Below are positions 1 through 9,757 of a stretch of 11,349 bases of DNA, piece by piece. Positions within the stretch are counted from its first letter, which is position 1. Each line of letters starts with the position of its first letter. A program made the translations under genes and the position numbers. The notes under the pieces are model-generated. The model was given only the letters and a program-made list of their open reading frames with translations, was not told the DNA's origin and made no database searches. The DNA is from Lachnospiraceae bacterium UBA4292 (GTDB taxonomy: Bacteria > Bacillota > Clostridia > Lachnospirales > Lachnospiraceae). The stretch covers positions 1 through 11,349 of the forward strand of contig DGVE01000110.1 in NCBI GenBank assembly GCA_002395865.1, given 5' to 3'.

Positions 1-3000
1 GGCAGGCAGCCGAAGGGCTGGGTGCAGACGATGTTATTTACACCGCTGTGGATGAGCTCGAGCATCTCGCCTGTCAGGAACCATCCCTCACCGGTCTGGT
101 TGCCGAGGGATACGTATTTCTTCGCCATATCCGCAAGGTTCGATATCTTCGAGGGCGGATCGAAGCGGTCGCTCTTTTCGAGACATTTGCTTGCGTAGCC
201 GCGGCATTTCTCGAGTATCACGATGCCCGCGTTGCAGAGCATGGCCGTGGAGCTCTTCATGCCGAGGTTATCGCGCTTGAAGTTCGTATTGTAGAAGCAG
301 TAGAGCAGGAAATCCATGAGGTCGGGCATCACTGCCTCCGCGCCCTCGCGCTCTAAGAGGTCAACGATAAAGTTGTTCGCGCCGGGCAGGAACTTGACGA
401 GTATCTCGCCCACGATGCCGACGCGCGGCTTCTTCACATCGAGAAGCAGAAGCCTGTCGAAATCCTCTATGATGCCTCTTGTAATGCTGTTGAACTCCCT
501 GAAGGAGGGCACCTTCCTGCCGAGGGACTCGATGCAGATCTTCTTCCACTTTTCGTGGAGTGCGTTTGCGCTTCCGGGCACCGCCTCGTAGGGGCGCGTC
601 CTGTACAGGCAGCGCATGAATATATCGCCGTATACAACTGCCATCATGGCGCGAGTGAGCATGGGCAGCGTGAACTTGAAGCCGGGGTTTGACTCGAGGC
701 CGCTCAGGTTCAGGGAAATGACAGGTATCTGGCCCATTCCTGCCTTTAAAAGGGCGCGGCGGATGAAGCCGATATAGTTGCTCGCGCGGCAGCCGCCTCC
801 GGTCTGGCTCATGACCACCGCGGTCTTGTTGAGATCGTATTTGCCCGAGAGAAGAGCCTGCATGATCTGCCCGACAACGATGAGCGAAGGGTAGCACGCG
901 TCGTTATTTACATAGCGAAGGCCCACGTCCACGGCGGAGCGTGTATCCTCCATCATGACCACATTGTAGCCGCTCGCGCGAAGCGCCGGGCCGACGAGAT
1001 CGAAGTGGATGGGGGTCATCTGAGGCACAAGTATCGTGTACTTCTCCTTCTGCATCTCCTTCGTGTAGTACTTTCTGTCGTAAGCCGCCGATACGATCTG
1101 CCTCTCGCCGCAGTCGCTGTTTTGCTTGATGCGAAGAGCTGCTATGAGGGAGCGGATCCTTATGCGGGCGGCTCCGAGGTTGTTCACCTCATCGATCTTA
1201 AGTACAGTATATATCTTGCCTGAGTTAGACAATATGTCGTCCACGCAGTCGGTGGTTACGGCGTCGAGGCCGCAGCCGAAGGAGTTGAGCTGGATGAGAT
1301 CGAGATAGTCGGTCGTCTTCACGAAGTTCGCCGCGCGGTAGAGTCTCGAGTGGTACATCCACTGGTCCATGACGATGAGAGGACGCTCCACCTGACCTAA
1401 GTGTGATACGGAATCCTCCGTGAGCACCGCAAATCCGTATGACGCGATCATCTCGGGTATGCCGTGATTGATCTCGGGGTCGATGTGGTAGGGCCTGCCC
1501 GCGAGCACGATGCCGTGGGTTCCCGTGGCCTTCAGATATTCGATGACCTCCTCGCCCTTCTTCTCTATGTCGCGCTTCGCCTTTAGAAGCTCCTCCCACG
1601 CTGCGTGAGCGGCGGCCTTCGTCTCCTCGGCCTTGATGCCGTACTCCACCTTGAATATATCCACCAGTCTGTCGGTGAGTACCTTCTCATCGGTAAAAGC
1701 CATGAAGGGGTTTAAGAAGCGGACATGCTCCGTCTCGAGCTCCTCCACATTGTTCTTTATATTCTCCGCATAGCTCGTGACTATGGGGCAGTTGAAATGG
1801 TTGTTCGCGTCGGGCGTCTCGTTCCTCTCATAGGGGATGCAGGGGTAGAAGATGGTCTTCACGCCCTCCTTTATGAGCCAGCTGACATGTCCGTGGGCGA
1901 GCTTCGCGGGATAGCACTCGGACTCCGAGGGGATGGATTCGATACCCATCTCGTAGATCTTTCTCGAGCTCTTGGGCGAGAGCACGACTCTGAAGCCCAG
2001 TTCGCGGAAGAATACCGCCCAGAAGGGGTAGTTCTCGTAGAAATTCAGTACCCTCGGGATACCGATGACGCCTCTCGGAGCGGACTCGATATCGAGGGGC
2101 TCGTAGCCGAATATGCGGTTGTTCTTGTACTCGAAGAGGTTCGGGACCTTGTCCTTGGCAGCCTCTTTACCGATGCCCTTCTCGCAGCGGTTGCCCGAGA
2201 TGTAACGCCTGTTGCCGTCGAAGATATTTATCGTGAGACGGCAGGCGTTCGTGCAGCCCTTGCATCTGGCCATGGTAGTCTTGTACTGAAGGCCGATGAT
2301 GCTGTCGATGTCGAGCATCGTGGTCGGCTTTCCCTGGCATCTCTCTCTGGCAATGAGCGCGGCACCGAAGGCACCCATGATGCCTGCGATGTCGGGACGG
2401 ACTGCCTTCACGCCGCTGATGCGCTCGAAGGCGCGAAGTACCGCGTCGTTGTAGAAGGTACCGCCCTGAACTACGACGTGTTCGCCGAGCTGCTTCGGGT
2501 CGGTGATCTTTATTACCTTATAGAGCGCGTTCTTTATTACGGAGTACGCCAGACCCGCGGAGATGTCCGCCACGGTCGCGCCCTCCTTCTGCGCCTGCTT
2601 TACATTTGAATTCATGAAGACCGTACATCTCGTTCCGAGGTCGGTCGGGTTCTTCGCGTAAAGAGCCGCCTTAGCGAAATCCTGTACCGAGTAGTTCAGA
2701 GACTTCGCGAAGGTCTCTATAAATGAACCGCAGCCAGAGGAGCATGCCTCATTAAGAAGCACGGAATCAACGGTGTGGTTCTTTATCTTTATGCACTTCA
2801 TGTCCTGTCCGCCGATGTCTAAGATGCAGTCCACATCCGGCTGGAAGAATGCGGCGGCGTAGTAGTGCGCAACGGTCTCCACCTCGCCTTCATCGAGCTC
2901 GAGAGCCGACTTTAAGAGAGCCTCGCCGTAGCCTGTGGAGCAGGAGTAGGCTATCTTCACGTCCTTAGGCATGATCTGTTTGATCTCCGTAAATGCCCTT

Positions 3001-4106
3001 ATGGCCGTGGCCAGGGGGTTGCCGTTATTGTTGCTGTAGAAGTTGTAGAGCAGGTCGCCCTTTTCTGAAACGAGTGCGATCTTTGTAGTGGTGGAGCCTG
3101 CATCGATGCCGAGGTAGACATTGCCCTTATAGTTAGAGAGATACTCCTGGTGTACTCTTGCCTGATCGTGGCGCTCCCTGAAGCGGTTGTAGCTCTCCTC
3201 GTCCCTGAAGAGGGGCTCGAGGCGCTTGATCTCGAACTGCATCTTGATGCCGTGGGAGAGCTTCTCTATGAGGTCGTCTATGCCTGTCGTGGCCTCTCCC
3301 TCGCTGTTCATGGCTGCGCCCAGTGCCGCGAAAAGGTGAGAGTGCTCCGGGGCGATGATAGCATTGCCCGTGAGAGCGAGAGTCCTTATGAAGGCTGCGC
3401 GAAGCTCCGAGAGGAAGTGAAGTGGGCCGCCGAGGAAGGCTACATTGCCGCGGATGGGCTTGCCGCATGCCAGACCAGATATCGTCTGGTTCACCACCGC
3501 CTGGAAGATGGAAGCGGCGAGATCCTCGCGCTTCGCTCCGTCGTTTATGAGGGGCTGGATATCGGTCTTGGCGAACACGCCGCATCTGGCCGCTATGGGA
3601 TAGATGGCCTGATAGCCCTTCGCGAGCTCGTTGAGACCCGAGGCGTCCGTCTGAAGAAGTGAGGCCATCTGGTCGATGAAGGAGCCGGTTCCGCCTGCGC
3701 AGATACCGTTCATCCTCTGATCGATGCCGCCTCCCTGCGAGAAGTAGATGATCTTCGCGTCCTCTCCTCCGAGCTCTATAGCCACGTCGCAGTGGGGAGC
3801 GTAGTCCTTCAAAGAGGTCGCAACAGCCACCACCTCCTGAACGAAGGGTATCTCAAGGTGCTTCGAGAGCGTGAGACCGCCCGAGCCTGTGATCATGGGA
3901 GCAAGCGTTATATCAGCGCTTTTCGTCCCGTCTGCGGTAAGAGTCTCGCGACCCTTCACCAGAAGCAGTGTGAGGGTCTCCTGTATATTTGCAAAATGTC
4001 TCTCATAATCCGAAAAAACCATGCGGCCCTGTTCGTCGATGATCGCGATCTTGACGGTCGTGGAACCGATATCGACTCCGAGGCGGTAATTCTTCTTTTC
4101 TGCCAT
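1..4106 (-). CDS. Giant 2-hydroxyacyl-CoA dehydratase activase-related protein, 3' end cut by window edge
   Basis: One uninterrupted minus-strand frame of 1368 complete codons, still open at base 1. The start ATG (4106-4104) is fixed by an in-frame stop at 4118-4116; the only SD-like sequence (GGAAAGG, 4122-4128) lies 15 nt away, so initiation may be weak. Order of parts: ASKHA ATPase half 1 (DIGSTTVK, residues 12-19; C136 in [10 protein letters not shown]175 in CGVFAKTD); ASKHA half 2 (DAGSTTTK from 335; C455 in [10 protein letters not shown]494 in CTVFMNS); a cysteine cluster C615/C618/C622/C641; a DUF2229-like segment from about 680 ([11 protein letters not shown]731); and an HgdB/BcrC-like C-terminal part with C1071 (NDACYPS), C1106 ([11 protein letters not shown]) and C1361/C1367 (CTQPFGC). 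In HgdC-type activases a homodimer holds one [4Fe-4S] cluster and uses ATP to drive an electron into a dehydratase. Here both subunit equivalents and a dehydratase-like module sit in one chain. I infer a cytoplasmic, oxygen-sensitive ATP-dependent reductase or dehydratase partner. The substrate cannot be told from sequence. Only the last part of the C-terminus should be missing. Confidence 0.9.
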   Translation of the reverse strand, partial: MAEKKNYRLGVDIGSTTVKIAIIDEQGRMVFSDYERHFANIQETLTLLLVKGRETLTADGTKSADITLAPMITGSGGLTLSKHLEIPFVQEVVAVATSLKDYAPHCDVAIELGGEDAKIIYFSQGGGIDQRMNGICAGGTGSFIDQMASLLQTDASGLNELAKGYQAIYPIAARCGVFAKTDIQPLINDGAKREDLAASIFQAVVNQTISGLACGKPIRGNVAFLGGPLHFLSELRAAFIRTLALTGNAIIAPEHSHLFAALGAAMNSEGEATTGIDDLIEKLSHGIKMQFEIKRLEPLFRDEESYNRFRERHDQARVHQEYLSNYKGNVYLGIDAGSTTTKIALVSEKGDLLYNFYSNNNGNPLATAIRAFTEIKQIMPKDVKIAYSCSTGYGEALLKSALELDEGEVETVAHYYAAAFFQPDVDCILDIGGQDMKCIKIKNHTVDSVLLNEACSSGCGSFIETFAKSLNYSVQDFAKAALYAKNPTDLGTRCTVFMNSNVKQAQKEGATVADISAGLAYSVIKNALYKVIKITDPKQLGEHVVVQGGTFYNDAVLRAFERISGVKAVRPDIAGIMGAFGAALIARERCQGKPTTMLDIDSIIGLQYKTTMARCKGCTNACRLTINIFDGNRRYISGNRCEKGIGKEAAKDKVPNLFEYKNNRIFGYEPLDIESAPRGVIGIPRVLNFYENYPFWAVFFRELGFRVVLSPKSSRKIYEMGIESIPSESECYPAKLAHGHVSWLIKEGVKTIFYPCIPYERNETPDANNHFNCPIVTSYAENIKNNVEELETEHVRFLNPFMAFTDEKVLTDRLVDIFKVEYGIKAEETKAAAHAAWEELLKAKRDIEKKGEEVIEYLKATGTHGIVLAGRPYHIDPEINHGIPEMIASYGFAVLTEDSVSHLGQVERPLIVMDQWMYHSRLYRAANFVKTTDYLDLIQLNSFGCGLDAVTTDCVDDILSNSGKIYTVLKIDEVNNLGAARIRIRSLIAALRIKQNSDCGERQIVSAAYDRKYYTKEMQKEKYTILVPQMTPIHFDLVGPALRASGYNVVMMEDTRSAVDVGLRYVNNDACYPSLIVVGQIMQALLSGKYDLNKTAVVMSQTGGGCRASNYIGFIRRALLKAGMGQIPVISLNLSGLESNPGFKFTLPMLTRAMMAVVYGDIFMRCLYRTRPYEAVPGSANALHEKWKKICIESLGRKVPSFREFNSITRGIIEDFDRLLLLDVKKPRVGIVGEILVKFLPGANNFIVDLLEREGAEAVMPDLMDFLLYCFYNTNFKRDNLGMKSSTAMLCNAGIVILEKCRGYASKCLEKSDRFDPPSKISNLADMAKKYVSLGNQTGEGWFLTGEMLELIHSGVNNIVCTQPFGCL

Positions 4107-4171
4107 GTTTTGTACTTAATGCCTTTCCGAAAAAAAACTGAAATCGCCGATATGCGCTTCGGCGCACAATC
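4107..4171 (-). promoter_or_regulatory. Leader of the activase gene with two competing hairpins
   Basis: This is the inferred 5' untranslated leader, about 65 nt, between the minus-strand promoter and the ATG at 4106. Plus-strand bases 4145-4150 (CGCCGA) and 4159-4164 (TCGGCG) form a perfect 6-bp stem. Bases 4153-4157 (TGCGC) and 4162-4166 (GCGCA) form a perfect 5-bp stem around a four-base loop. The two share bases and cannot form together. A run of eight T (4137-4130 in minus sense) follows the larger hairpin after 7 nt, which is too far for a standard terminator but reminiscent of one. No known riboswitch was recognised. A regulatory role is inference only. Confidence 0.35.
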
Positions 4172-4177
4172 CATAAT

Positions 4178-4206
4178 AGTATACTCTCTTTTTTTTGAAA
4201 AATCAA
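4178..4206 (-). promoter_or_regulatory. Sigma-A-like promoter for the activase gene
   Basis: Read on the minus strand, TTGATT (4206-4201) and TATACT (4183-4178) are separated by 17 bases, close to the sigma-70/sigma-A consensus. Transcription would begin near 4171, giving a leader of about 65 nt before the ATG at 4106. It sits back to back with the gltX promoter, with 25 bases between the two -35 elements. Confidence 0.72.
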
Positions 4207-4231
4207 CTTATGTTTTCAGATGACTTTTTAC

Positions 4232-4260
4232 TTGACCGAAAGCGGCTTTAGGAGTAAAAT
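4232..4260 (+). promoter_or_regulatory. Sigma-A-like promoter for the gltX operon
   Basis: TTGACC (4232-4237) and TAAAAT (4255-4260) are separated by exactly 17 bases. The expected start site near 4267 leaves only about 25-35 nt before gltX. There is therefore no room for a T-box leader of the kind that controls many Gram-positive aminoacyl-tRNA synthetase genes. No other promoter of similar quality was seen in the gaps of the downstream gene run, so it may serve all five genes to ackA. Confidence 0.75.
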
Positions 4261-4301
4261 AGCCTCCAAATGTATCATCAACCGGAGGTATGAAAGAACA
4301 G

Positions 4302-5750
4302 ATGAAAGTAAGAACCAGATACGCGCCGAGTCCTACAGGAAGAATGCATGTGGGCAATCTGAGGACGGCGCTTTACGAATATTTGATCGCGAAGCACGAG
4401 GGAGGGGATTTCCTCCTGAGGATAGAGGACACCGACAGGGAGAGGTATGTCGAGGGCGCGACCGAGATCATTTACAGAACGATGAAGCAGGTCGGCATGG
4501 AGCACGATGAGGGCCCGGATAAGGACGGCGGCTGCGGTCCCTATGTGCAGAGCGAGAGAATGGCTCAGGGCATCTACGCGAAGTACGCGTGGGAGCTTGT
4601 GAAGAAGAAGGAGGCTTACTGCTGCTTCTGCACGAAGGAGAGGCTCGAGAGCCTGAAGACAATCATCGACGGGAAGGAGGTAAGTGTCTACGACAAGCAC
4701 TGCCTGGGACTTTCCGAGGAGGAGGTTCAGAAGAACATCGCTGCTGGCATGCCCTATGTCATCAGGCAGAACAACCCGACGACCGGTACGACTACATTTC
4801 ACGATGAGCTCTACGGAGACATAACCGTGGATAATTCGGAGCTGGACGATATGATACTCATAAAGTCGGACGGATATCCCACATATAATTTCGCGAATGT
4901 AGTGGATGATCATCTCATGGGCATCACCCATGTGGTCAGGGGTAATGAGTACCTCTCATCTTCACCGAAGTACAACAGGCTCTACGAGGCGTTCGGCTGG
5001 GAGATACCGAAGTACATCCACTGCCCGCTGATCACCGACGAGGAGCACCACAAGTTATCGAAGAGAAGCGGCCACTCCTCCTACGAGGACCTGATCGAGC
5101 AGGGATTTCTGCCCGAGGCTGTGGTGAATTTCGTGGCGCTTCTTGGCTGGAGCCCCGAGGACAATCAGGAGATCATGTCCCTTCAGGAGCTCATAGAGAA
5201 GTTCGATTACACCCGCATCAGCAAGAGTCCCGCGGTATTCGACTACGGCAAGCTCAAGTGGATGAACGGCGAGTACATAAAGGCCATGGACAATGAGGCC
5301 TTCTATGGGAAAGCACTTCCGGTGATCGCGTCCGTGGTGAAGCGCGAGTGCGACATGAAGAAGATCGCCGATCTTGTGAAGACCAGGATCGAGGTGTTCC
5401 CCGACATCGCCGCCTTGGTGGACTTCTTCGAGGAGGTGCCGGAGTATGATAACGAGCTCTACACCCACAAGAAGATGAAGACGGATGCTGCTTCCTCGCT
5501 CACGGTTCTGAAGGAGGTGCTTCCGGTACTTGAGACGGCGGAAGATTATTCGGGAACGGCTCTTTACGACCTTCTGGTGAATTTTGCTGCGGAGAAGGGC
5601 TACAAGAACGGATATGTTATGTGGCCTCTGAGAGTCGCTGTATCCGGCAAGATGTCCACTCCCGGCGGCGCTACCGATATCATGGAGATCATCGGCAGAG
5701 ACGAGACCGTAAGACGCGTAAAGGCCGCGATCGACAAGCTCAGCGTATGA
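4302..5750 (+). CDS. gltX: Glutamyl-tRNA synthetase (GluRS)
   Basis: A class I aminoacyl-tRNA synthetase that charges tRNA(Glu) with glutamate in the cytoplasm using ATP; in many Firmicutes it also charges tRNA(Gln) for later amidation. From the chosen start it has 482 residues, normal for the family. The HIGH-type motif is MHVG (15-18), after the GluRS signature [10 protein letters not shown], and the KMSKS-type motif is KLSKR (251-255). C108, C110, H133 and C134 lie where some GluRSs bind zinc; binding here is inferred. The start is uncertain. An in-frame ATG at 4290 would add four residues (MKEQ), but the GGAGG at 4284-4288 lies only 1 nt from it. From the ATG at 4302 the spacing is 13 nt, and the protein begins MKVRTRYAP as many homologues do. 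The stop TGA overlaps the start of the helicase gene as ATGA. Confidence 0.96.
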   Translation: MKVRTRYAPSPTGRMHVGNLRTALYEYLIAKHEGGDFLLRIEDTDRERYVEGATEIIYRTMKQVGMEHDEGPDKDGGCGPYVQSERMAQGIYAKYAWELVKKKEAYCCFCTKERLESLKTIIDGKEVSVYDKHCLGLSEEEVQKNIAAGMPYVIRQNNPTTGTTTFHDELYGDITVDNSELDDMILIKSDGYPTYNFANVVDDHLMGITHVVRGNEYLSSSPKYNRLYEAFGWEIPKYIHCPLITDEEHHKLSKRSGHSSYEDLIEQGFLPEAVVNFVALLGWSPEDNQEIMSLQELIEKFDYTRISKSPAVFDYGKLKWMNGEYIKAMDNEAFYGKALPVIASVVKRECDMKKIADLVKTRIEVFPDIAALVDFFEEVPEYDNELYTHKKMKTDAASSLTVLKEVLPVLETAEDYSGTALYDLLVNFAAEKGYKNGYVMWPLRVAVSGKMSTPGGATDIMEIIGRDETVRRVKAAIDKLSV

Positions 5751-7741
5751 GTGAGCTGAACAGATCACAGAGGGAGGCCGTGGAATACAGGGACGGAGCC
5801 CTGCTGGTACTGGCAGGGCCCGGCTCCGGCAAAACGACAGTCATAACCCACCGTGCGCTGGAGCTTGCCAAGACCACGGACGCGCGAAGGATACTCGTCA
5901 TAACCTTTACGAGGTCTGCGGCCGCCGACATGAAGAAGAGGTTCGACGAGCTGGACGAGGACGGTGTCGGAAGGGGCTTGACCTTTTCCACATTTCACGC
6001 GCTGTTCTTCTCGGTGCTTAAGGCCGCATACGGCTACAATTCGTCGAATATACTGAAGCCTGAGGTCAGGACGCGCTTTTTCCGCGAGATCATGGAGGAG
6101 CTGAAGCTGACAGACGACGCGGACAGGGAGCTTCTGGAGAAGATAGATTCGGCCATAAGCTTCGTGAAGGCTTCAGGAATAGACGCACAGTACTATTATC
6201 CCATAGACTGCCCGAAGGAGATATTCCTCGCGGCCTATAAGTCCTACGAGAGCAAGTTGCTATCCGGCGGACTCATAGACTTCGACGATATGCAGCTTAT
6301 GTCGAGGGAGCTTTTTTATAAGAGACCGGACATACTGGGGAAGTGGCAGGACAGGTACGACTACATACTGGTGGACGAGGCGCAGGACACCAGCGCCATA
6401 CAGTACGAGCTCGTGAAGATGCTCGCGAAGCGCGGGAATCTGATGCTCGTGGGGGATGATGACCAGAGCATCTACCGCTTCAGGGGCGCGAGACCCGAGA
6501 TAATGCTGGGCTTTAAAAAGGACTTTCCGGACGGGAAGATAATTACCCTTGACGTTAATTACCGCTCCCCTCAGCAGATCTCGAAGATGTCGCTTCGACT
6601 GATAGGCAACAACAGGGACCGCTACGACAAAAGAATAGAAGCCGCCCGCAGGACGGAGGAGGACGCGGTGTCCATGACGGAGTACAAGGACGCCTCCGAG
6701 CAGAACTGCGCTGTATTAAACCGCATAAAGACTCTGCACGAAGAGGGCGTGGCCTACGGTGAGATGGCGGTGCTGTGCAGAACGGGACATACCCCGAGAA
6801 GCATGGTGGAGTATTTCCTGAGGTGGGGGCTTCCGTTTCAGATGCGCGATGTGCTGCCGAATATCTACGAGCACTGGATATATAAGGACATCGAGGCATA
6901 CCTCGAGCTGGCCTCCGGCAGGGACGCGGGAAGCCTTCTGCGCATCATCAACAAGCCCGCCAGATATATTTCAAGGAATGCGTTTACAACAAGGGACTGC
7001 GGTATCGAGCAGCTTTTCAGGGCATACTCTGACAAGGATTATTTGGTCGAAAGGCTGAGAAAACTGGAGTACGACCTCAGGATGATCGCCTCCATGAAGC
7101 CCGGAGCCGCGGTGCACTATATAAGACATGTCATAGGCTACGACGACTACATAAAGTCCTACGCGGAGTACAGGGGCGTGGGAACCGTGGAGCTCTTCGA
7201 GACCATGGAGGAGTTAGAGGACGCCGCCATGAGCTACGATACGTACGAAGCCTGGCGGGAAGGCATCGCCTCCGTGAAGGAGGAGCTGGCCAGAATGGCG
7301 CGTGAGCGCGACGAGCGGGAGGATAAGGTCAGCGTCATGACCTACCACAGCGCGAAGGGGCTGGAGTTCGACCATGTATTCCTTCCGGATGTGAATCTGG
7401 GAGTGACGCCCTATAAGAAGGCCAGAGATGAGGCAGAGCTCGAGGAGGAGAGGCGAATGTTCTATGTCGCCTTCACCAGAGCCAGAAAGCATGTCTATGT
7501 GAGCTGGCTGGACAAGAGGTACAACAAGCCCTGCGAGATATCGCCCTATGTCGGTGAACTCATCGCGAGCGTGAAGGATTTCTGCGAGGGCGCAAGGATA
7601 TATCACGTATCGTACGGCGAGGGCGTGATAAAGAAGGCGGCAGACGGCAAGCTGACTGTGGCATTCGACACACAGAGACGCGACAGGACGCTCGACCTTA
7701 ACCACTGCGTGAGCAGGAGACTGATCAAGGTGGTGGGATAG
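5747..7741 (+). CDS. UvrD/PcrA-like superfamily 1A DNA helicase
   Basis: An ATP-dependent 3'-5' single-strand DNA translocase and helicase of 664 residues. Motifs appear in order: Q motif around Q8 (LNRSQREAV), Walker A GPGSGKT (24-30), Walker B/motif [10 protein letters not shown] (209-216), motif [16 protein letters not shown] (from 236), motif IV YRSP (272-275), motif [11 protein letters not shown] (532-541) and motif [12 protein letters not shown] (from 575). The C-terminal 45-50 residues (from YHVSYGEG, 619) resemble the Tudor-like tail that in PcrA/UvrD binds RNA polymerase; that match is by eye. It is somewhat shorter than typical PcrA (about 720-740), mainly in the linker before the tail. 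The start is the ATG in the ATGA overlap with gltX; upstream in-frame codons would lie inside gltX and give no homologous sequence. The overlap suggests translational coupling. It may be the main PcrA or a paralogue; this cannot be told from the window. Confidence 0.93.
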   Translation: MSELNRSQREAVEYRDGALLVLAGPGSGKTTVITHRALELAKTTDARRILVITFTRSAAADMKKRFDELDEDGVGRGLTFSTFHALFFSVLKAAYGYNSSNILKPEVRTRFFREIMEELKLTDDADRELLEKIDSAISFVKASGIDAQYYYPIDCPKEIFLAAYKSYESKLLSGGLIDFDDMQLMSRELFYKRPDILGKWQDRYDYILVDEAQDTSAIQYELVKMLAKRGNLMLVGDDDQSIYRFRGARPEIMLGFKKDFPDGKIITLDVNYRSPQQISKMSLRLIGNNRDRYDKRIEAARRTEEDAVSMTEYKDASEQNCAVLNRIKTLHEEGVAYGEMAVLCRTGHTPRSMVEYFLRWGLPFQMRDVLPNIYEHWIYKDIEAYLELASGRDAGSLLRIINKPARYISRNAFTTRDCGIEQLFRAYSDKDYLVERLRKLEYDLRMIASMKPGAAVHYIRHVIGYDDYIKSYAEYRGVGTVELFETMEELEDAAMSYDTYEAWREGIASVKEELARMARERDEREDKVSVMTYHSAKGLEFDHVFLPDVNLGVTPYKKARDEAELEEERRMFYVAFTRARKHVYVSWLDKRYNKPCEISPYVGELIASVKDFCEGARIYHVSYGEGVIKKAADGKLTVAFDTQRRDRTLDLNHCVSRRLIKVVG

Positions 7742-7803
7742 TGTTATCCCGGGCGAGTCTGGGAAACTCAAAGAAAACACAGTAACAAAGGAGTATTTGC
7801 CAT

Positions 7804-8598
7804 ATGGAGACAGCGTTCCTGATAGTCTGGTATGTAATGGTATTCATATTCGGAACGGTCATCTTTTCATTTCTGAACGTGGTGATATACAGGACACCTC
7901 AGAAGCTGAGCCCCGCGAAGGGCAGGAGCTTTTGCCCGAAGTGCCACCACACACTGGGACCGCTCGATCTGGTGCCGCTGTTTTCGTGGGTATTTCTGCG
8001 CGGAAAATGCCGCTACTGCAAGGCGCCCATTTCCGGCAGGTATCCGCTGGTGGAGGCGATAGGAGGCTGCAGCGCGCTGCTGTCATCGTTTATGTATTTC
8101 GACCCGGCGCTTCCGACTCCGCTCGGAGCGGGCCGCGCGGGACTGGCGTTCTTCATGTGCGCGATACTCACGGTGATAGCCTTCATCGACTGGGATACCA
8201 TGACGATATATGACAGCACCAATGTTATAGTCGCTCTTGCAGGAGTGGTGAGCTATTTCCTGTTCGACGACATATCGTGGTTGGACAGACTCATCGGTGT
8301 ATTCGTCATCTCCCTGCCCATGTACCTTCTGGTCCTCTGGAAGGAGGGGGCCTTCGGAGGCGGAGACATAAAGCTCTTCGCGGCACTTGGGGTATTTCTG
8401 GGGTGGAAGCTTAACCTTCTGACGTTTTTTATAGCTGTGGTTACCGGTGGCCTTTACGCAGGCATACTTCTTTCGAAGAAAAAGAAGAAGAGGAACGAGC
8501 ACTTCGCGTTCGGCCCCTTCATCTGCCCCGCGGCAGTCATAGTAATGTTTTTCGGAAGACAGATGATCGCATGGTATCTGGAGTACCTCGGTTTTTGA
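7804..8598 (+). CDS. Prepilin peptidase (A24 family, PilD/ComC-like)
   Basis: A polytopic membrane aspartic protease of 264 residues that cleaves the leader of type IV prepilins and pseudopilins, and in many members also N-methylates the new N-terminus. Visible features: a first hydrophobic segment (about 5-29) ending in the SFLNVVIYRTP signature; a cytoplasmic loop with two CxxC pairs (C44/C47 and C69/C72), as in the N-terminal domain of bifunctional enzymes; E84 in the RYPLVE motif; a FIDWDTM segment (D129, D131) likely holding the first catalytic Asp; and GGGD (185-188), giving the second, D188. Several further hydrophobic stretches follow to the end. SD AAAGGAG (7787-7793) lies 10 nt before the ATG. 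It is 62 nt after the helicase gene with no clear promoter between. No pilin, secretion ATPase or competence gene is in the window, so its substrates are encoded elsewhere. Confidence 0.93.
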   Translation: METAFLIVWYVMVFIFGTVIFSFLNVVIYRTPQKLSPAKGRSFCPKCHHTLGPLDLVPLFSWVFLRGKCRYCKAPISGRYPLVEAIGGCSALLSSFMYFDPALPTPLGAGRAGLAFFMCAILTVIAFIDWDTMTIYDSTNVIVALAGVVSYFLFDDISWLDRLIGVFVISLPMYLLVLWKEGAFGGGDIKLFAALGVFLGWKLNLLTFFIAVVTGGLYAGILLSKKKKKRNEHFAFGPFICPAAVIVMFFGRQMIAWYLEYLGF

Positions 8599-8641
8599 TC
8601 AAGAGAATAAGCAGATAAAAATAAAGGAGAACTGAAAAAGA

Positions 8642-9757
8642 ATGTACGAGAACGAAGTACAGAAGGCGCAGGAGCGCCTGAACGCGGCTCTGAGCCTTTC
8701 AAAGAATGCCCCCGACGAGGCGGTAAACATGATACTCGACATGGAGAAGTGGGTCGATGAGACTCTGCCCCATGACTGCAACGAGTACTACGGAATAATC
8801 ATCACCTACAACGAGGTGATGGGTGATCTTAAGCACCGCCGCGGCAAGTTCGTGGAGGCCGAGCCCTTCTACAAGAAGATGATCCTCACAACGCAGAAGC
8901 TCTACGAGCAGGACAAGGAGAAGTACGACCTTCGCCTCGCGCAGGGCTACCAGAAGCTGGCCAACAACTGCCGCTTCAGCCTCGGCATGCACATGTTCAC
9001 ACAGAGCCCTGTGACTCTCAACGAAAAGACGCAGGTACCCTATGACGCGGCTGTAAGATTCTACAAGATAGCCATCACGGTGACAGACGCGAACGCTAAG
9101 AAGGGCAGCGGCAAGCACTTGGAGCTTCGCGCAGCCTGCATCATTTCCCTTGCAATACTCAACGCGTGCACCGGCAATTACCGCGACGCCATAAATATGT
9201 ACAAGGACGCCGTAAGCATCCAGAAGGCCATCTACCAGACCCTCGACAACAAGGAGTCGGGCGCCAATCTGGGTACGAGCCTTACGAGCCTTGCGACTCT
9301 GTACACGCTGTATAAGGATACCGAGAAGGCTCAGGAGTGCCTCGAGGATTCCATATTCACGCTTTCCGAGCATGAGAACGAGGACAGTGTGAGAGCAGGA
9401 ATACTCATTGCCAGAAACTATGTGAACCTCGCCGGAACCCTCATGTCCAACAAGGCCGACAAGGAGGAGATCGACGCGGCATACGATAAGGGCATCAAGA
9501 AGATCAGCATGGTAAATGCCATCGCGGGCAATGCAGCCTTAGCCGATGAGGTCACCTGCTACATGCTCAGCGGCCAGTACTACAAGCTGACAGGCAATTC
9601 GGAGAAGGGCGACAGCCAGTTGAATCACGCGCTCTCACTCGTAAAGCCCATGCTTGAGGCGCAGCCGGATAACAAGCAGCTTGAGGTCCTGAAGATAAGG
9701 ATTGAAATGCTTCTTCGAGGGGAGAAGCCCGATATGACAGGGGAGGTAAAGGCATAA
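8642..9757 (+). CDS. TPR-repeat protein of unknown function
   Basis: A 371-residue protein I do not recognise beyond its fold. It is almost entirely helical with degenerate tetratricopeptide repeats, clearest at about 54-88, 166-200, 213-245, 258-292 and 305-337; typical units are [14 protein letters not shown] (178-191) and [17 protein letters not shown] (317-333). No signal peptide, membrane segment or enzymatic motif is visible, so it is probably a soluble cytoplasmic scaffold or partner-binding protein. SD AAAGGAG (8623-8629) lies 12 nt before the ATG, and the gene begins 43 nt after the prepilin peptidase gene. Its stop TAA overlaps the ackA start as TAATG, and the ackA ribosome binding site lies inside its last codons, so the two are probably co-translated. 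This tempts one to link it to acetate kinase, but nothing in the protein itself shows a metabolic role. Confidence 0.88.
   Translation: MYENEVQKAQERLNAALSLSKNAPDEAVNMILDMEKWVDETLPHDCNEYYGIIITYNEVMGDLKHRRGKFVEAEPFYKKMILTTQKLYEQDKEKYDLRLAQGYQKLANNCRFSLGMHMFTQSPVTLNEKTQVPYDAAVRFYKIAITVTDANAKKGSGKHLELRAACIISLAILNACTGNYRDAINMYKDAVSIQKAIYQTLDNKESGANLGTSLTSLATLYTLYKDTEKAQECLEDSIFTLSEHENEDSVRAGILIARNYVNLAGTLMSNKADKEEIDAAYDKGIKKISMVNAIAGNAALADEVTCYMLSGQYYKLTGNSEKGDSQLNHALSLVKPMLEAQPDNKQLEVLKIRIEMLLRGEKPDMTGEVKA

Noticed and set aside
1725..2609. Open plus-strand reading frame of 294 codons
   Set aside because: It lies antisense inside the well-supported activase frame, has no family signature or ribosome binding site, and reflects the GC bias of the coding strand opposite. 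Similar antisense frames at 48-356, 316-591, 1005-1223 and 3150-3662 were dropped for the same reason.
3792..4223. Plus-strand 143-codon frame running from the activase gene into the intergenic region
   Set aside because: It crosses the minus-strand promoter and the activase start, has low-complexity translation and no SD; the opposite strand explains the region better.
4261..4301. T-box riboswitch expected upstream of an aminoacyl-tRNA synthetase gene
   Set aside because: The mapped promoter leaves only about 25-35 nt of leader, far too short for a T-box, and no specifier hairpin or antiterminator is present.
4278..5768. Minus-strand frames opposite gltX (4278-4931 and 5055-5768)
   Set aside because: They are complementary to conserved GluRS motifs and show no recognisable protein family or start signal.
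7742..7803. Possible promoter or hairpin between the helicase and prepilin peptidase genes
   Set aside because: Only a short TCCC/GGGA repeat is visible and no -35/-10 pair with proper spacing; it does not support a separate transcription unit.
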